64,000 nt of DNA from assembly GCF_046506625.1 (NCBI RefSeq), contig NZ_JBKFFP010000004.1:248001-312000 (forward strand), written 5' to 3'. A program made the position numbers and the translations under genes. The DNA comes from Zhengella sedimenti (GTDB lineage Bacteria > Pseudomonadota > Alphaproteobacteria > Rhizobiales > Rhizobiaceae). Each line of letters opens with the position of its first letter. Position 1 is the first letter of the stretch. This document shows, one piece after another, positions 7,929 to 16,776 of the stretch. The notes under the pieces are model-generated. The model searched no databases. It was not told the DNA's origin and saw nothing but the letters and a program-made list of their open reading frames with translations.

Positions 7929-9211
7929 GCGTGACGATCGTTGTTTTCGTCCTCTTGGCGGCATTCATTGCCATCGACGTGCCGGTCGCAATCGCGCTCG
8001 GAGCGGCGGCAGTGGTCGGCGGTTACATGCTCGAGGGAAACCTTGGCTTCGTCGGTTCGGTCCTGTTTTCGTCGTTGCAGAAGATCGAACTGCTCGCGAT
8101 CCCGTTCTTCATCCTTGCGGGCAATGTCTTCGACCGTTGCGGAATCATGCGGCGGCTCTTCGAACTGGTCGACTCGCTGGTCGGACGTGTACGCGGACGT
8201 ACCGGGATCGTGACCAGCGGCGTCTCGGTGCTGCTCGGCGGTCTGTCCGGGTCCGGGCCTGCGGACACGGCCGCGCTTGGAGCGACCGTCGGTCCGATAT
8301 TGCGCGACCGCGGCTACAGCGGCGGGTCAGCGGGCGCGCTGATCTCGGCCGGCGGCGCACTTGGGCTCGTCATGCCGCCCAGCATTGCCTTTATCCTGTA
8401 TGCGGTGGCGGTACCGGGCGTCTCGATCGGCGAGATGTTTGTCGCAGGCCTCCTCCCCGGCATTCTCATGGGACTGTTGATAGCCCTGTGTGCCTGGCTG
8501 ATAGCGACACGGACAGGCATAGACCGTGCCGAGGGACGTCTGTCGTTGCGAAATGTGGCCCGCGCTTTCAACCGCTCGATCCTGGGCCTCGGCGCGCCGA
8601 TTGTCGTGGTCGGCGGTATTTATCTTGGCGTCTTCACCCCGACAGAGGCTGCCGGCGTGGCGGTTTTCTACGGGCTTCTTGTGGGACTCGTCTTCTATCG
8701 AGAAATCGGGATACGCGACGTGGCCGCCATCGCCCGCCGCACCATGATCGATACGGCAGTCGTGATGTTTATCGTCGCCTGTGCCTCGCTCTTCTCGTTC
8801 GTGATCACGCTCGACGGGCAGGTGATGGGATGGATCACCGAGTTCGCGATTGCCGTCCACAGCGAATGGCAGGTTTTCCTGCTTGCCGGCATCGTCCTCC
8901 TTCTGGCGGGACTCGTCATAGATGGAGCATCCATCTACCTCGTGATCGTGCCGCTGTTGGTCCCCGCTGTCCGGATGCAGGGTATCGACCTGACATGGTT
9001 CGGCGTCTTTGTAGCGGTCGCGGTCGCAATCGGTCAGTTCACTCCACCTGTCGGCGTGAACCTCTTCGTGGCGGCCCGCGTGCTCGACACAAGGATACAG
9101 GAGATCTTGCGAGGAATCCTGCCCTTCGTCCTCGTTTCGATCCTGGCGCTTTTCCTGATCTACCTCTTTCCCGGGCTGTCGACATGGTTGCCGTCGACGA
9201 TGCCGGGCTGA
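7925..9211 (+). CDS. dctM: TRAP transporter large permease DctM (first set)
   Basis: A 428-residue, about 12-helix ion-coupled permease that carries the acid delivered by DctP. Typical DctM motifs are present: IPFFILAG near residue 60, SGSGPADTAALG near residue 105, MPPSIAFILYAV near residue 150, and FTPPVGVNLFVAA near residue 375. The ATG at 7925 overlaps the dctQ stop and gives the normal family start (short segment, then IDVPVAIALG). An in-frame extension upstream of 7925 is rejected because it overlaps dctQ in another frame. Confidence 0.93.
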   Translation: MSVTIVVFVLLAAFIAIDVPVAIALGAAAVVGGYMLEGNLGFVGSVLFSSLQKIELLAIPFFILAGNVFDRCGIMRRLFELVDSLVGRVRGRTGIVTSGVSVLLGGLSGSGPADTAALGATVGPILRDRGYSGGSAGALISAGGALGLVMPPSIAFILYAVAVPGVSIGEMFVAGLLPGILMGLLIALCAWLIATRTGIDRAEGRLSLRNVARAFNRSILGLGAPIVVVGGIYLGVFTPTEAAGVAVFYGLLVGLVFYREIGIRDVAAIARRTMIDTAVVMFIVACASLFSFVITLDGQVMGWITEFAIAVHSEWQVFLLAGIVLLLAGLVIDGASIYLVIVPLLVPAVRMQGIDLTWFGVFVAVAVAIGQFTPPVGVNLFVAARVLDTRIQEILRGILPFVLVSILALFLIYLFPGLSTWLPSTMPG

Positions 9212-9230
9212 TCCGAACGGAGAAACACCC

Positions 9231-10937
9231 GTGAAACCCGACTGGTATCAAGACTCCCTTACAACATGGCCCGAAGTGCTCGACCGGCAGGCAAAGACGC
9301 AGGGCGAACGCACGTTCCTCGTGATGGACGACCGGACGGTCAGCTATGCCGCCTTCCGCAATGAGGCAGACCGAGTGGCGCGCGGCCTGCTTGCCCTGGG
9401 TGTCTCCAAGGGAGATGTCGTTGCGCTCTACATGACGAATTCGATCGAATGGGTCATCTGCCAGTTCGCCATCTACAAGGCCGGTGCAATTCTGCTGCCG
9501 CTCTACAGCTACTACCGTGAGAGCGAACTGGGCTACGCGCTGGAGCAATCCGGTGCTTCGGCACTGATCATGCAGGACCGCTTTCTTGGGAAGGTGGATG
9601 CCTGCGCAATTGCCCGGACCTCCATTCCCGAACTCGATACAGCGCCCGCCGACGCGTTCTCCAGCGCGAAATTTCCTTCCCTACAAAATATCGTGCGCGT
9701 CGGAAGCGGCGAGGACCTGCCGAGTCGGCACACGCTGGAAACAGTGATCGAACGTGGCGACGCGATCCCGCCGGCGGCGCTGGCGGCGCGTCAGGCGGAA
9801 ATCACGCCATTCGACGTGATGAACATCATGTACACTTCGGGCACGACGGGTTTTCCCAAAGGTGGCATGTCGATGCACGTGACGAACCTCGTCACCACGC
9901 ATCAATGGTCAAGACTGGCGGGGCTCGGGCAGGACGACGTAATCCTGTGTCACGTGCCGCTCTTCACCAATTTCGGCGGCCTCTACGGCGCACCGCTTGG
10001 GATGCGCAACGGGGCCAAGGTCGTGATCACGGAACAGTTCGATGCCGGCCGGTCACTGGAACTGATCGAAACGCACGCGGTCACCTACATCCCCGGCACA
10101 CCGTCGATGTTCCGGATGCTGCTTGATCACCCGGATATTGCCACGAGGAATTTGTCCAGCGTTCGGGGGGGCCATGTCGCGGGCGCACCGCTGACCGATG
10201 CAACGATGCAGGACATCCTGGACGTTCTGGGCGCAGAGAGGATCATGCAAGCCTGGGGTCTCAGCGAATGCGGTGGCCTGTCGACTGTCACGACGGCCGA
10301 TGACCCGCGTGAGAAACGCCTTTCCACGGTTGGCAAACCGCTTGCCAGTGCCGTTCTCAGAATCGTCGACGATCAGGGCCGCGAGGTGGAGCAAGGCGCG
10401 CAAGGTGAAATCCTGCTTGGTGATGCGCTGCCAGGGTCCTGTGTCGGCAAGGGTTACTGGAAAATGCCGGAAAAGACGGCACAAACAATCGACGAACAGG
10501 GTTTTTTCCATACTGGCGATGTCGGCTTCTTGGATGTCGACGGATACCTGCACATCACCGGGCGGGTCGACGACATGTTCACGGTCGGCGGGTTCAACAT
10601 TTATCCCGCCGAGATCGAAAAGCGGCTCGAGGAAATGGCCGGCGTGCGCGAGGCTCATGTCATACCCGTGGCAGACCGGCGCATGGGGAACCTGCCTGCG
10701 GCATGGATCGTGCCCGATCCCGGCAATCCCCCGACCGCCGAGGCCGTGGCCCGACACGTACGAACCTTGATGACGTCCCAGAAGGTTCCGCGACGGGTCT
10801 TCTTCTGCGCTGCCGAAGACCTGCCCCGGACACCGGTCGGAAAGCTGAAGAAGAAGGACTTGCTCCGCATGACAGCCGAGAAAGTCGCAATCGACCCGGA
10901 CGCGGGCCTCGTCCGCAGTGAGGAGCGCACGAAATGA
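9231..10937 (+). CDS. AMP-dependent acyl-CoA synthetase/ligase
   Basis: A 568-residue member of the ANL adenylating superfamily that activates a carboxylic acid to its CoA thioester through an acyl-AMP. The ATP-binding motif YTSGTTGFPKGG is at about residues 201-212, followed by the AWGLSE motif near 342, the GDVGFLD and ITGRVDD region near 440-450, and a C-terminal lysine in PVGKLKKKDL. GTG start with GGAG about 10 bases upstream. It follows dctM by 19 bases and overlaps the next gene by ATGA, so it most likely activates the substrate imported by the flanking TRAP systems. Overall it resembles short-chain or aryl acid ligases (cyclohexanecarboxylate-CoA ligase type); the exact acid is unknown. 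Confidence 0.92.
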   Translation: MKPDWYQDSLTTWPEVLDRQAKTQGERTFLVMDDRTVSYAAFRNEADRVARGLLALGVSKGDVVALYMTNSIEWVICQFAIYKAGAILLPLYSYYRESELGYALEQSGASALIMQDRFLGKVDACAIARTSIPELDTAPADAFSSAKFPSLQNIVRVGSGEDLPSRHTLETVIERGDAIPPAALAARQAEITPFDVMNIMYTSGTTGFPKGGMSMHVTNLVTTHQWSRLAGLGQDDVILCHVPLFTNFGGLYGAPLGMRNGAKVVITEQFDAGRSLELIETHAVTYIPGTPSMFRMLLDHPDIATRNLSSVRGGHVAGAPLTDATMQDILDVLGAERIMQAWGLSECGGLSTVTTADDPREKRLSTVGKPLASAVLRIVDDQGREVEQGAQGEILLGDALPGSCVGKGYWKMPEKTAQTIDEQGFFHTGDVGFLDVDGYLHITGRVDDMFTVGGFNIYPAEIEKRLEEMAGVREAHVIPVADRRMGNLPAAWIVPDPGNPPTAEAVARHVRTLMTSQKVPRRVFFCAAEDLPRTPVGKLKKKDLLRMTAEKVAIDPDAGLVRSEERTK

Positions 10938-11800
10938 CCGAATGGCCACAATACGAAATGGCATCGTCGCCGCGTGGACGGATACTCGCCATGGATTCGG
11001 TAGGCTATGTCGACGGCCGGAATGATGTGACCGATGTGCTGATCTGCGGATCGCACGGTGCGGCCTGCTCGACCCAATTACTGGCCTGGGTCCGGCCGCG
11101 CGGGGTGATCATACATGACGCCGGTATCGGCAAGGACCGTGGCGGGGTAAGCGGCCTGAAGCTGCTCGATGCCTACATGATACCGGGCGCTGCCGTCGAA
11201 TGCATGTCGGCGCGGATCGCGGACGGCCGGAACATGTACGAGGAAGGCGTGCTGTCCGCGTTGAACGGATCGGCTGAACGGATGGGCTTGCGTATTGGCA
11301 TGCCGGTGCGCGAGGCGGCGCAACTCCTGCTGGACCGGAATCCTGCACCGCGCCAACCGGCGCGGAGGCAGATCAGGGTGCATCGCGATGATCTGGGGTC
11401 GGTCTACGCTCTCGATACAGTCAAATACGCCGACGAACGGATCGCAGGTGGTGTGCTCTGCATGGGATCACATGCCGCGCGAGCGATGGCGGACTATGTC
11501 GAGGAAATGACCTATCCGCTTGCTGGCGTGATTACAAATGATGCCGGTCGCGCACGCGATGACAGCGGGATCGAGGGCCTTGCACTTCTAGACGAACGGA
11601 ACATGCCCGCCTGCGCCGTCAGCGTGGAGACCGCCCGCATGGGGGACGCAAGATCCACCTACCTGGATGGCCGGATTGCCGCGCTCAACAGGACCGCAAC
11701 CGAAATCGGTATCCGCGAAGGCGACAGTGCGCGCAGTGCTGCGCGGAGAATGCTGGAGCATGCCCGACAGAAAGCTGAAGGAGACGCTGAACATGCATGA
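10934..11800 (+). CDS. tandem-duplicated-domain protein of unknown function, copy 1
   Basis: A 288-residue soluble protein with no signal peptide or membrane segment that I cannot place in a named family. It consists of two related halves about 141 residues apart. Each half has GSH (39-41 and 179-181), DAG (62-64 and 203-205), a Lys/Arg-rich D-x-G loop, GL..LD, a Met/Ile-Pro-Ala element, ARI/ARM-x-D (93-97, 234-238) and a Tyr-x-x-Gly turn. The repeated His, Asp and Asn residues suggest a pseudo-two-fold enzyme or ligand-binding fold. It overlaps the ligase by four bases and the next gene by eight. A paralogue ends the same operon (18646-19494). Function is open; a hydrolase or isomerase step of the pathway is only a guess. 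Confidence 0.85.
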   Translation: MTEWPQYEMASSPRGRILAMDSVGYVDGRNDVTDVLICGSHGAACSTQLLAWVRPRGVIIHDAGIGKDRGGVSGLKLLDAYMIPGAAVECMSARIADGRNMYEEGVLSALNGSAERMGLRIGMPVREAAQLLLDRNPAPRQPARRQIRVHRDDLGSVYALDTVKYADERIAGGVLCMGSHAARAMADYVEEMTYPLAGVITNDAGRARDDSGIEGLALLDERNMPACAVSVETARMGDARSTYLDGRIAALNRTATEIGIREGDSARSAARRMLEHARQKAEGDAEHA

Positions 11801-12137
11801 ACGGAAATATGACTGGCGCGGCGTGATCCGCGAGATCGACCCGAAGGCAGCGGATATCATAACCGAGTATGTCGTTCACAGTGTCGCCAGAGAGAGTGAA
11901 ATCCCGCGAAAATACAAGGAGTTGATCCTTATGGCTTGCTCGGCCGTCATCCGCTACGGCTCATCCGTCCGCACCCACGGGTCCGAGGCGATGTATCAGG
12001 GCGCGACGGACCGCGAGGTCATTGAGGCGTTGTCGCTTGCCTCCCTCACCGGGGGGTTCACCGCCTTCATCGAAGGTATCGAAGCGCTTGGTGACCAACT
12101 GACGGTCGCCCAGCCGGACGACAAGACCACTTCATGA
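11793..12137 (+). CDS. carboxymuconolactone decarboxylase (CMD/AhpD) family protein
   Basis: A 114-residue all-helical CMD-domain protein. The core element runs from KYKELILMACSAVIRYG through RTHGSEAMYQGATDREVIEA (residues about 40-75), with the conserved H and the GAT..E turn. The CxxC redox pair of true AhpD is absent: the motif has C-S-A-V and then R-Y-G-S. A decarboxylase or lactone-type role is therefore likelier than a peroxidase role. The ATG at 11793 has AAGGAG about 10 bases upstream; an in-frame extension upstream would overlap the previous gene by far more. It overlaps both neighbours by a few bases. Confidence 0.85.
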   Translation: MHERKYDWRGVIREIDPKAADIITEYVVHSVARESEIPRKYKELILMACSAVIRYGSSVRTHGSEAMYQGATDREVIEALSLASLTGGFTAFIEGIEALGDQLTVAQPDDKTTS

Positions 12138-13030
12138 TGACGGAGAGTGACACTTCGATGACGAAACAAAGGGCTATCGATTACTGGACCAATATCTTCA
12201 CCCCGGAAGGGCTGCGCAACATGTACCTCGAGAACGAGGAACTGGCGCCGGTGGTCGATTGGTGGCGGATGGACGACCGGATCAAGGGCTACACCACTGA
12301 TGCCTTTGTCGCATTGATGGACGAGCTGGGGATAGAAAAGACCTTCGTGCCCAGCTTCAAGATGCAGAGTTGGAAACGCCGCGCACCGATCCTGAACGTG
12401 GAAGCCGCATCTGTTCGCGAAATCATGGAACAGACCCGCGGCCGGGTCGGCGGATTGTTCGGCATCGACATCGCCAAGGGCATGCAAGCCGTAAGGGAAC
12501 TGGAAATCGCGGTCAGGGACTGGGGGTTCGAGGGCGCCCATATCCATTCCAACGGCTGGGGCATCGCCCTAAACGACCGCGAACTTTACCCGATCTATGC
12601 GAAATGCGTGGAACTGGACATTCCGGTGGTGGTCCAATCGGGTCATTCGGCTGAAAAGATGCCCTCCCGCACATCGCGGCCGATCCATCTGGATGACGTT
12701 GCCCTGTACTTCGATGAGTTGCGGATCGTCGCTTCGCACACCGGCTGGCCATGGGTTGAAGAGCTGATCGCGATGGCATGGAAACATCCCAACGTTTACA
12801 TCGGATGCGGCGCCCATGCGCCAAAATACTGGGACAAGTCACTGATCCAGTTCCTGAACAGTCGGGGCAAGGGCAAGGTTCTCTGGGGCACGGACTTTCC
12901 CGTGGTCCGCCACAAGGACAGCCTTGAACAGGTGGCCGCGATCGACCTCAAACCGGAGGCACGCGCACTCCTGATGCATGGAGCAGCCGAGAAAGTCTTC
13001 GGCCTCGGTGGCAAGGGAACCTCAACATGA
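12134..13030 (+). CDS. amidohydrolase-family (ACMSD-like) TIM-barrel protein
   Basis: A 298-residue metal-dependent hydrolase/decarboxylase of the amidohydrolase-2 family, the group that includes ACMSD and gamma-resorcylate decarboxylase. Barrel motifs are visible: GAHIHSNGWG near residue 135, VVQSGHSAEKM near 170, ASHTGWPWVEE near 200, and GTDFPV near 252, whose Asp is normally catalytic. The N-terminal HxH metal pair found in many members is replaced by AIDYWTNIF, so the metal site may be partial. It overlaps the preceding and following genes by four bases each. Decarboxylation or ring-amide/lactone hydrolysis of a pathway intermediate is plausible. Confidence 0.85.
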   Translation: MMTESDTSMTKQRAIDYWTNIFTPEGLRNMYLENEELAPVVDWWRMDDRIKGYTTDAFVALMDELGIEKTFVPSFKMQSWKRRAPILNVEAASVREIMEQTRGRVGGLFGIDIAKGMQAVRELEIAVRDWGFEGAHIHSNGWGIALNDRELYPIYAKCVELDIPVVVQSGHSAEKMPSRTSRPIHLDDVALYFDELRIVASHTGWPWVEELIAMAWKHPNVYIGCGAHAPKYWDKSLIQFLNSRGKGKVLWGTDFPVVRHKDSLEQVAAIDLKPEARALLMHGAAEKVFGLGGKGTST

Positions 13031-14835
13031 ACCGGTTACGCCATCTGGACCGCGCGTGGCTGCTCGACGCGTTCCAGCCGCCCCCCGACCGCCCCCGTGG
13101 CAAGGTCGTGCCGCTGGATGATGCGATCCGCACGCATGTCGCACCGGGCATGGTGCTGCACTTCGCCTATTCCGAAGGGCGTCCCATGGCAGCCAGCAAC
13201 GCTTTGGTGAGGGTATTTGGGGGCACTTCACCAGCGCTGACCGTAATCAGTTCAGGCCTCGTGTCGAACCAGACCGCGTTGGTGACCGAAGGCATCGTAT
13301 CCAGGCTGATCGTGTCATTCGTCGGCGAGAATTATCCGACGCCGGCACCGAATCCGTTGCTGCAGGCCGCAATAGACAGCGGCGCGGTCGAGATCGAAAA
13401 CAACTCCCTCCTGGTGCTCAGCCAGCGGCTGGCTGCCGGCGCACACGGGTTTCCTTTTGCGCTGACCCGGTCTCTTCACGGCAGTTCCATGGCGGACAAC
13501 CCTAGCTATACCCGGATCGCCAACCCCTTCGGTTCCGGCGAGGAAATCGGTGCAGTGGAAGCGTTGGTTCCCGACATCACGATCATGCATGGATTGGCCG
13601 CGGACGAAGCCGGGAACATCCTGATGTCGCCGCCCTTCGGTGAAAGCGACATCGCCGCCTATGCAGCGCGCAAAGGCGTGATCGCGACAGTGGAGCGTAT
13701 CGTTCCTGCCGAGGATCTGCGCCGCCATTCATCGCTTGTTAAAATACCCGCCGACCGGGTGCTGAGCGTCTCCGTGGCGCCATTCGGATGCCATCCCTAC
13801 GCCATCTACAACCCGACGGACATGGACATACCGGGCTATGTCGAAGACGCCCGGGCATTCAGCGATATTCGCAAGGCGATCCGCGACGAGGCGTTGTTCC
13901 GGCAATGGACCAACGACTGGATCTTCGACGTATCAGACCATAACGCCTATCTGGAAAAGCTGGGCGCGGACAGGCTCGACCTGCTTCGAGGAAGGGCTTG
14001 TGGCGATGCATGGGCGGATGGCATCACGCAGGCAGATCTTGACCGACTGGCAGCGACGACCGGCCATGATGCGCGCGAAATGATGGTGATTGCCGCCGCT
14101 CGCATGGTGGCCCGGAAAGTCCGCGAAGATGGCCGCCGGATCGTCGAGGCAGGCGTCGGCTTCGCAAACCTTGCTGCCTGGCTCGCAGTTCATCGTCTGC
14201 AGCACGAAGAAGGAATCGACGCCGAACTCGTCGCCGAGATCGGTCTCTATGGTTACATGCCGAAACCCGGCGAGCCTTTCATCTTCTCGAACCGCAACCT
14301 GCCGTCCACCAAGTCCATGACAGGGGTCGATAGCATACTCGGGCTCCAGGTCGGAGGAAGGCACAACAACTGCATTGCGATCATCGGCTCCGGCCAGATC
14401 GATGCTGCGGGAAACATCAATTCCACGCTTTCCGGCGACGGCCGCTATCTGCTCGGCTCGGGTGGGGCGAACGACATTACCTCAACCGCAGCCGATGTCA
14501 TCGCCGTGTCGCAGCAGTCGCGTCACCGGCTTGTCGAGACTCTACCCTACGTAACCAGCCCCGGCGCCAGAGTTTCGACCCTCGTCACGGATCTCGGGGT
14601 GTTTGAAAAGAGGGACGGACGACTAGTCCTCACGCAGTATTTCGAGTGTGCGGGCGAAGATCGCGACACAACGCTCCAGCATATTCGCGATCGCTGCGGC
14701 TGGGAGCTGCACGTGGCGGACGACATCATCGCTGCCGAGCCGCCGGATTCGGAAGACCTCCTCAGACTTCGCCTCTTCGACATCCGAAACGACTTTCTCG
14801 ACTACGCACGGCCGGCCTCGGAGGAGACGACATGA
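13027..14835 (+). CDS. fused two-subunit family I CoA-transferase
   Basis: A 602-residue protein carrying both halves of a glutaconate-CoA-transferase-type enzyme. The N-terminal half has the alpha-subunit pattern, and the C-terminal half (from about residue 350) the beta-subunit pattern with the ELVAEIGLYGYMP stretch near residue 400, where the catalytic Glu of this family lies. A GSGGANDITSTAADVI segment near residue 480 is also typical of the beta chain. Such enzymes swap CoA between acids, or act as hydrolases on ring-opened acyl-CoAs, as IpdAB does in steroid ring degradation. Four-base overlaps on both sides place it firmly in the operon. Confidence 0.88.
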   Translation: MNRLRHLDRAWLLDAFQPPPDRPRGKVVPLDDAIRTHVAPGMVLHFAYSEGRPMAASNALVRVFGGTSPALTVISSGLVSNQTALVTEGIVSRLIVSFVGENYPTPAPNPLLQAAIDSGAVEIENNSLLVLSQRLAAGAHGFPFALTRSLHGSSMADNPSYTRIANPFGSGEEIGAVEALVPDITIMHGLAADEAGNILMSPPFGESDIAAYAARKGVIATVERIVPAEDLRRHSSLVKIPADRVLSVSVAPFGCHPYAIYNPTDMDIPGYVEDARAFSDIRKAIRDEALFRQWTNDWIFDVSDHNAYLEKLGADRLDLLRGRACGDAWADGITQADLDRLAATTGHDAREMMVIAAARMVARKVREDGRRIVEAGVGFANLAAWLAVHRLQHEEGIDAELVAEIGLYGYMPKPGEPFIFSNRNLPSTKSMTGVDSILGLQVGGRHNNCIAIIGSGQIDAAGNINSTLSGDGRYLLGSGGANDITSTAADVIAVSQQSRHRLVETLPYVTSPGARVSTLVTDLGVFEKRDGRLVLTQYFECAGEDRDTTLQHIRDRCGWELHVADDIIAAEPPDSEDLLRLRLFDIRNDFLDYARPASEETT

Positions 14836-15644
14836 CCAACCGCGCTCCCGACCGCATCAAGAGTAGCATCGCGACGATGACCGAGGACACGATCACCGTG
14901 CACGGCCATGATCTGACGACAGAGTTGATGGGCAAGATCGACGCGGCGGCACTCTATTACCTCGAAGCGACCGGGCGGCTGCCGACCGAGGCGCAGAACG
15001 CGCTGCTGAACGCCATGATCGTGGCGATCGCAGAACATGGAATGATGCCGTCCGTCATTGCCGCCCGGATGACGATCATGGGCGCGCCGGAGAGTTTCCA
15101 GGGCGCTGTCGCGGCGGGGCTCCTTGGAGCGGGCGATGTCTTTGTCGGTCCGACCAGCAACGTCGCCTACATGCTGCAAGTCGAAGCGCAGGATCTCGAG
15201 GGAAAGGATGAGGAGCGCGCGGCCGCCATCGTCGCGCGCTATGGCGATCAGCGCCGCCGCATCCCCGGTCTGGGCCATCCTCATCATCGGATCGATCCGC
15301 GATCCGAAAAACTCTTGCAGATGCAGACCGAACACGGGCTGCCCGACACACACACGCGCTTGATGCTCGCCATCCAGCGCGCGGCTACCGAACGGCGGGG
15401 CAAACACCTGACGTTCAATGCGGTGGCCGCGGTCGGATGCATTGCCTCCGACATCGGGCTCGACTGGCGCGCGGTGCGAGGGATCGGGCTGGTGGCGCGC
15501 ACGATCGGCCTGATCGGGCACGTGCTGGAAGAAATACGCCAACCGGCATCTCAAACCATCTGGGACCTTGTGCTGAACCACACCGACTATACCGGCCCCG
15601 TCCCGGCAAGGGTTCCGGATCAAACCACCAAAGGGAGGAAATGA
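14832..15644 (+). CDS. citryl-CoA lyase / citrate-synthase-like protein
   Basis: A 270-residue short citrate-synthase-fold protein, much smaller than TCA-cycle citrate synthase (~430) and matching proteins annotated as citryl-CoA lyase. Conserved features are FQGAVAAGLLGAGDVFVGP near residue 85, GLGHPHHRIDPR near residue 147 with the catalytic His, and LTFNAVAAVG near residue 195. In this context a retro-Claisen or aldol cleavage of a branched 3-hydroxyacyl-CoA is plausible. The ATG at 14832 overlaps the CoA-transferase stop. The next gene begins one base after its stop codon. Confidence 0.85.
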   Translation: MTNRAPDRIKSSIATMTEDTITVHGHDLTTELMGKIDAAALYYLEATGRLPTEAQNALLNAMIVAIAEHGMMPSVIAARMTIMGAPESFQGAVAAGLLGAGDVFVGPTSNVAYMLQVEAQDLEGKDEERAAAIVARYGDQRRRIPGLGHPHHRIDPRSEKLLQMQTEHGLPDTHTRLMLAIQRAATERRGKHLTFNAVAAVGCIASDIGLDWRAVRGIGLVARTIGLIGHVLEEIRQPASQTIWDLVLNHTDYTGPVPARVPDQTTKGRK

Positions 15645-15645
15645 C

Positions 15646-16713
15646 ATGAAAACGATGAAAATACTGACCGCGGCCCTGACATTGACAGCCATGCAGGCCG
15701 CACCCGCGACGGCGCAGGAATTCGAGCTTCAATTTGCCAGCTACGTTGGAGCCGCAGCGGCGCAGAGCCGGGCGCAGCAATGGTGGGCCGAGGAAGTAGA
15801 GAAGCGGACGAATGGCCGAGTGCAAGTCGAGTTCTTTTTCGGAGGCTCACTTCTGGGAGCGACCGACATCCTGCGTGGAGTGGGAGACGGGCGGGCGAGC
15901 ATGGGCTATGTCGCCAATGCCTATCACCCGGCAGAACTGCCCTTGTCGAGCGTGGTCGGCGTACCGTTCATGACCTCCAACGCGGAAGCGCAGATGCGGA
16001 CGTTCATGGACCTCTACGAGACCAACGCTGCATTCCGCGATGAATGGCAGTCCAAGAACGTGCATGTGCTCTTCTTCAATCCGCTGTCGGAAAACATACT
16101 CGGCACTCGCGAGCCGATTTCCGGTATCGGCGACCTGAAAGGCAAGCGCATCCGCGGTTTGGGCTATGTGAATCAGGTACTCGACGCAATTGGCGCGAAC
16201 CCGGTGGCCATCGCAGCCCCCGAGATCTACGAGGCGCTCTTGCGCAACACGCTGGACGGCTATTCCGGATTCGCCTTCGAGGTCGTCACCGCACTCAAGC
16301 TGCAGGAAGTTGCGCCGCATACGGTCGCGACAGGGACCGGCAACTACGTCTTTGCTGCAACGCCGATCAACCTCGATCTTTGGAAGAGCATGCCCGAGGA
16401 CATCCAGGCGGTGTTGACCGAGGTCAGCCACGAGTTCCAGGACAAGGTTGCGGAGTACCTTGCTGAAACCGAGGACGAAGTCTGCCAGACCATCATCGAT
16501 GCGGGTGGCAGTGTTGGCGTTCTGCCTGCGGCGGATGTCGAGACGATTCGTACCGCGATCGGCGACAGCATCGAGAAGGACTGGATCAAGACAGCCGAGG
16601 CACGCGGAGCTGATGCCGGGGCGTTTCTGACCGAGTACAAGGCCAAGCTTGCCGAGTACGAGGCGAAAGTCGATTACATTTCCGGCGTGAAACGTTGCGC
16701 GGACCGCAAATAA
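15646..16713 (+). CDS. dctP: TRAP transporter substrate-binding protein DctP (second set)
   Basis: A 355-residue periplasmic binding protein with a signal peptide (residues 1-24, ending ATAQ). Only distantly similar to the first DctP of the operon. It has GRVQVEFFFGGSLLGATDIL, the GDLKGKRIRGLG clamp Arg, and an NTLDGYSG segment where the usual G.VDG.. motif lies. A Cys pair (CQTI and the C-terminal KRCADRK) could form a disulfide. The different pocket sequence suggests a second, related substrate. GGAGGAAATGAC provides a strong ribosome site. A 13-base-pair hairpin follows the stop. Confidence 0.92.
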   Translation: MKTMKILTAALTLTAMQAAPATAQEFELQFASYVGAAAAQSRAQQWWAEEVEKRTNGRVQVEFFFGGSLLGATDILRGVGDGRASMGYVANAYHPAELPLSSVVGVPFMTSNAEAQMRTFMDLYETNAAFRDEWQSKNVHVLFFNPLSENILGTREPISGIGDLKGKRIRGLGYVNQVLDAIGANPVAIAAPEIYEALLRNTLDGYSGFAFEVVTALKLQEVAPHTVATGTGNYVFAATPINLDLWKSMPEDIQAVLTEVSHEFQDKVAEYLAETEDEVCQTIIDAGGSVGVLPAADVETIRTAIGDSIEKDWIKTAEARGADAGAFLTEYKAKLAEYEAKVDYISGVKRCADRK

Positions 16714-16721
16714 GCCGTCCG

Positions 16722-16756
16722 GAACGGTACCGGCGCATCACGTGCCGGTACCGTTC
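16722..16756 (+). terminator. dctP-dctQ intergenic stem-loop (second TRAP set)
   Basis: GAACGGTACCGGC (16722-16734) and GCCGGTACCGTTC (16744-16756) are perfect 13-base complements around a 9-base loop, starting 8 bases after the dctP stop. No T-run follows, so partial termination or 3'-end protection of the dctP message is expected, as in the first set. Confidence 0.65.
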
Positions 16757-16776
16757 GGCGAGCCAGAAGTGAACCC

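Noticed and set aside
7846..9234. 462-codon open frame on the plus strand
   Set aside because: Overlaps dctM in another frame; dctM has full family signatures while this translation is arginine-rich noise.
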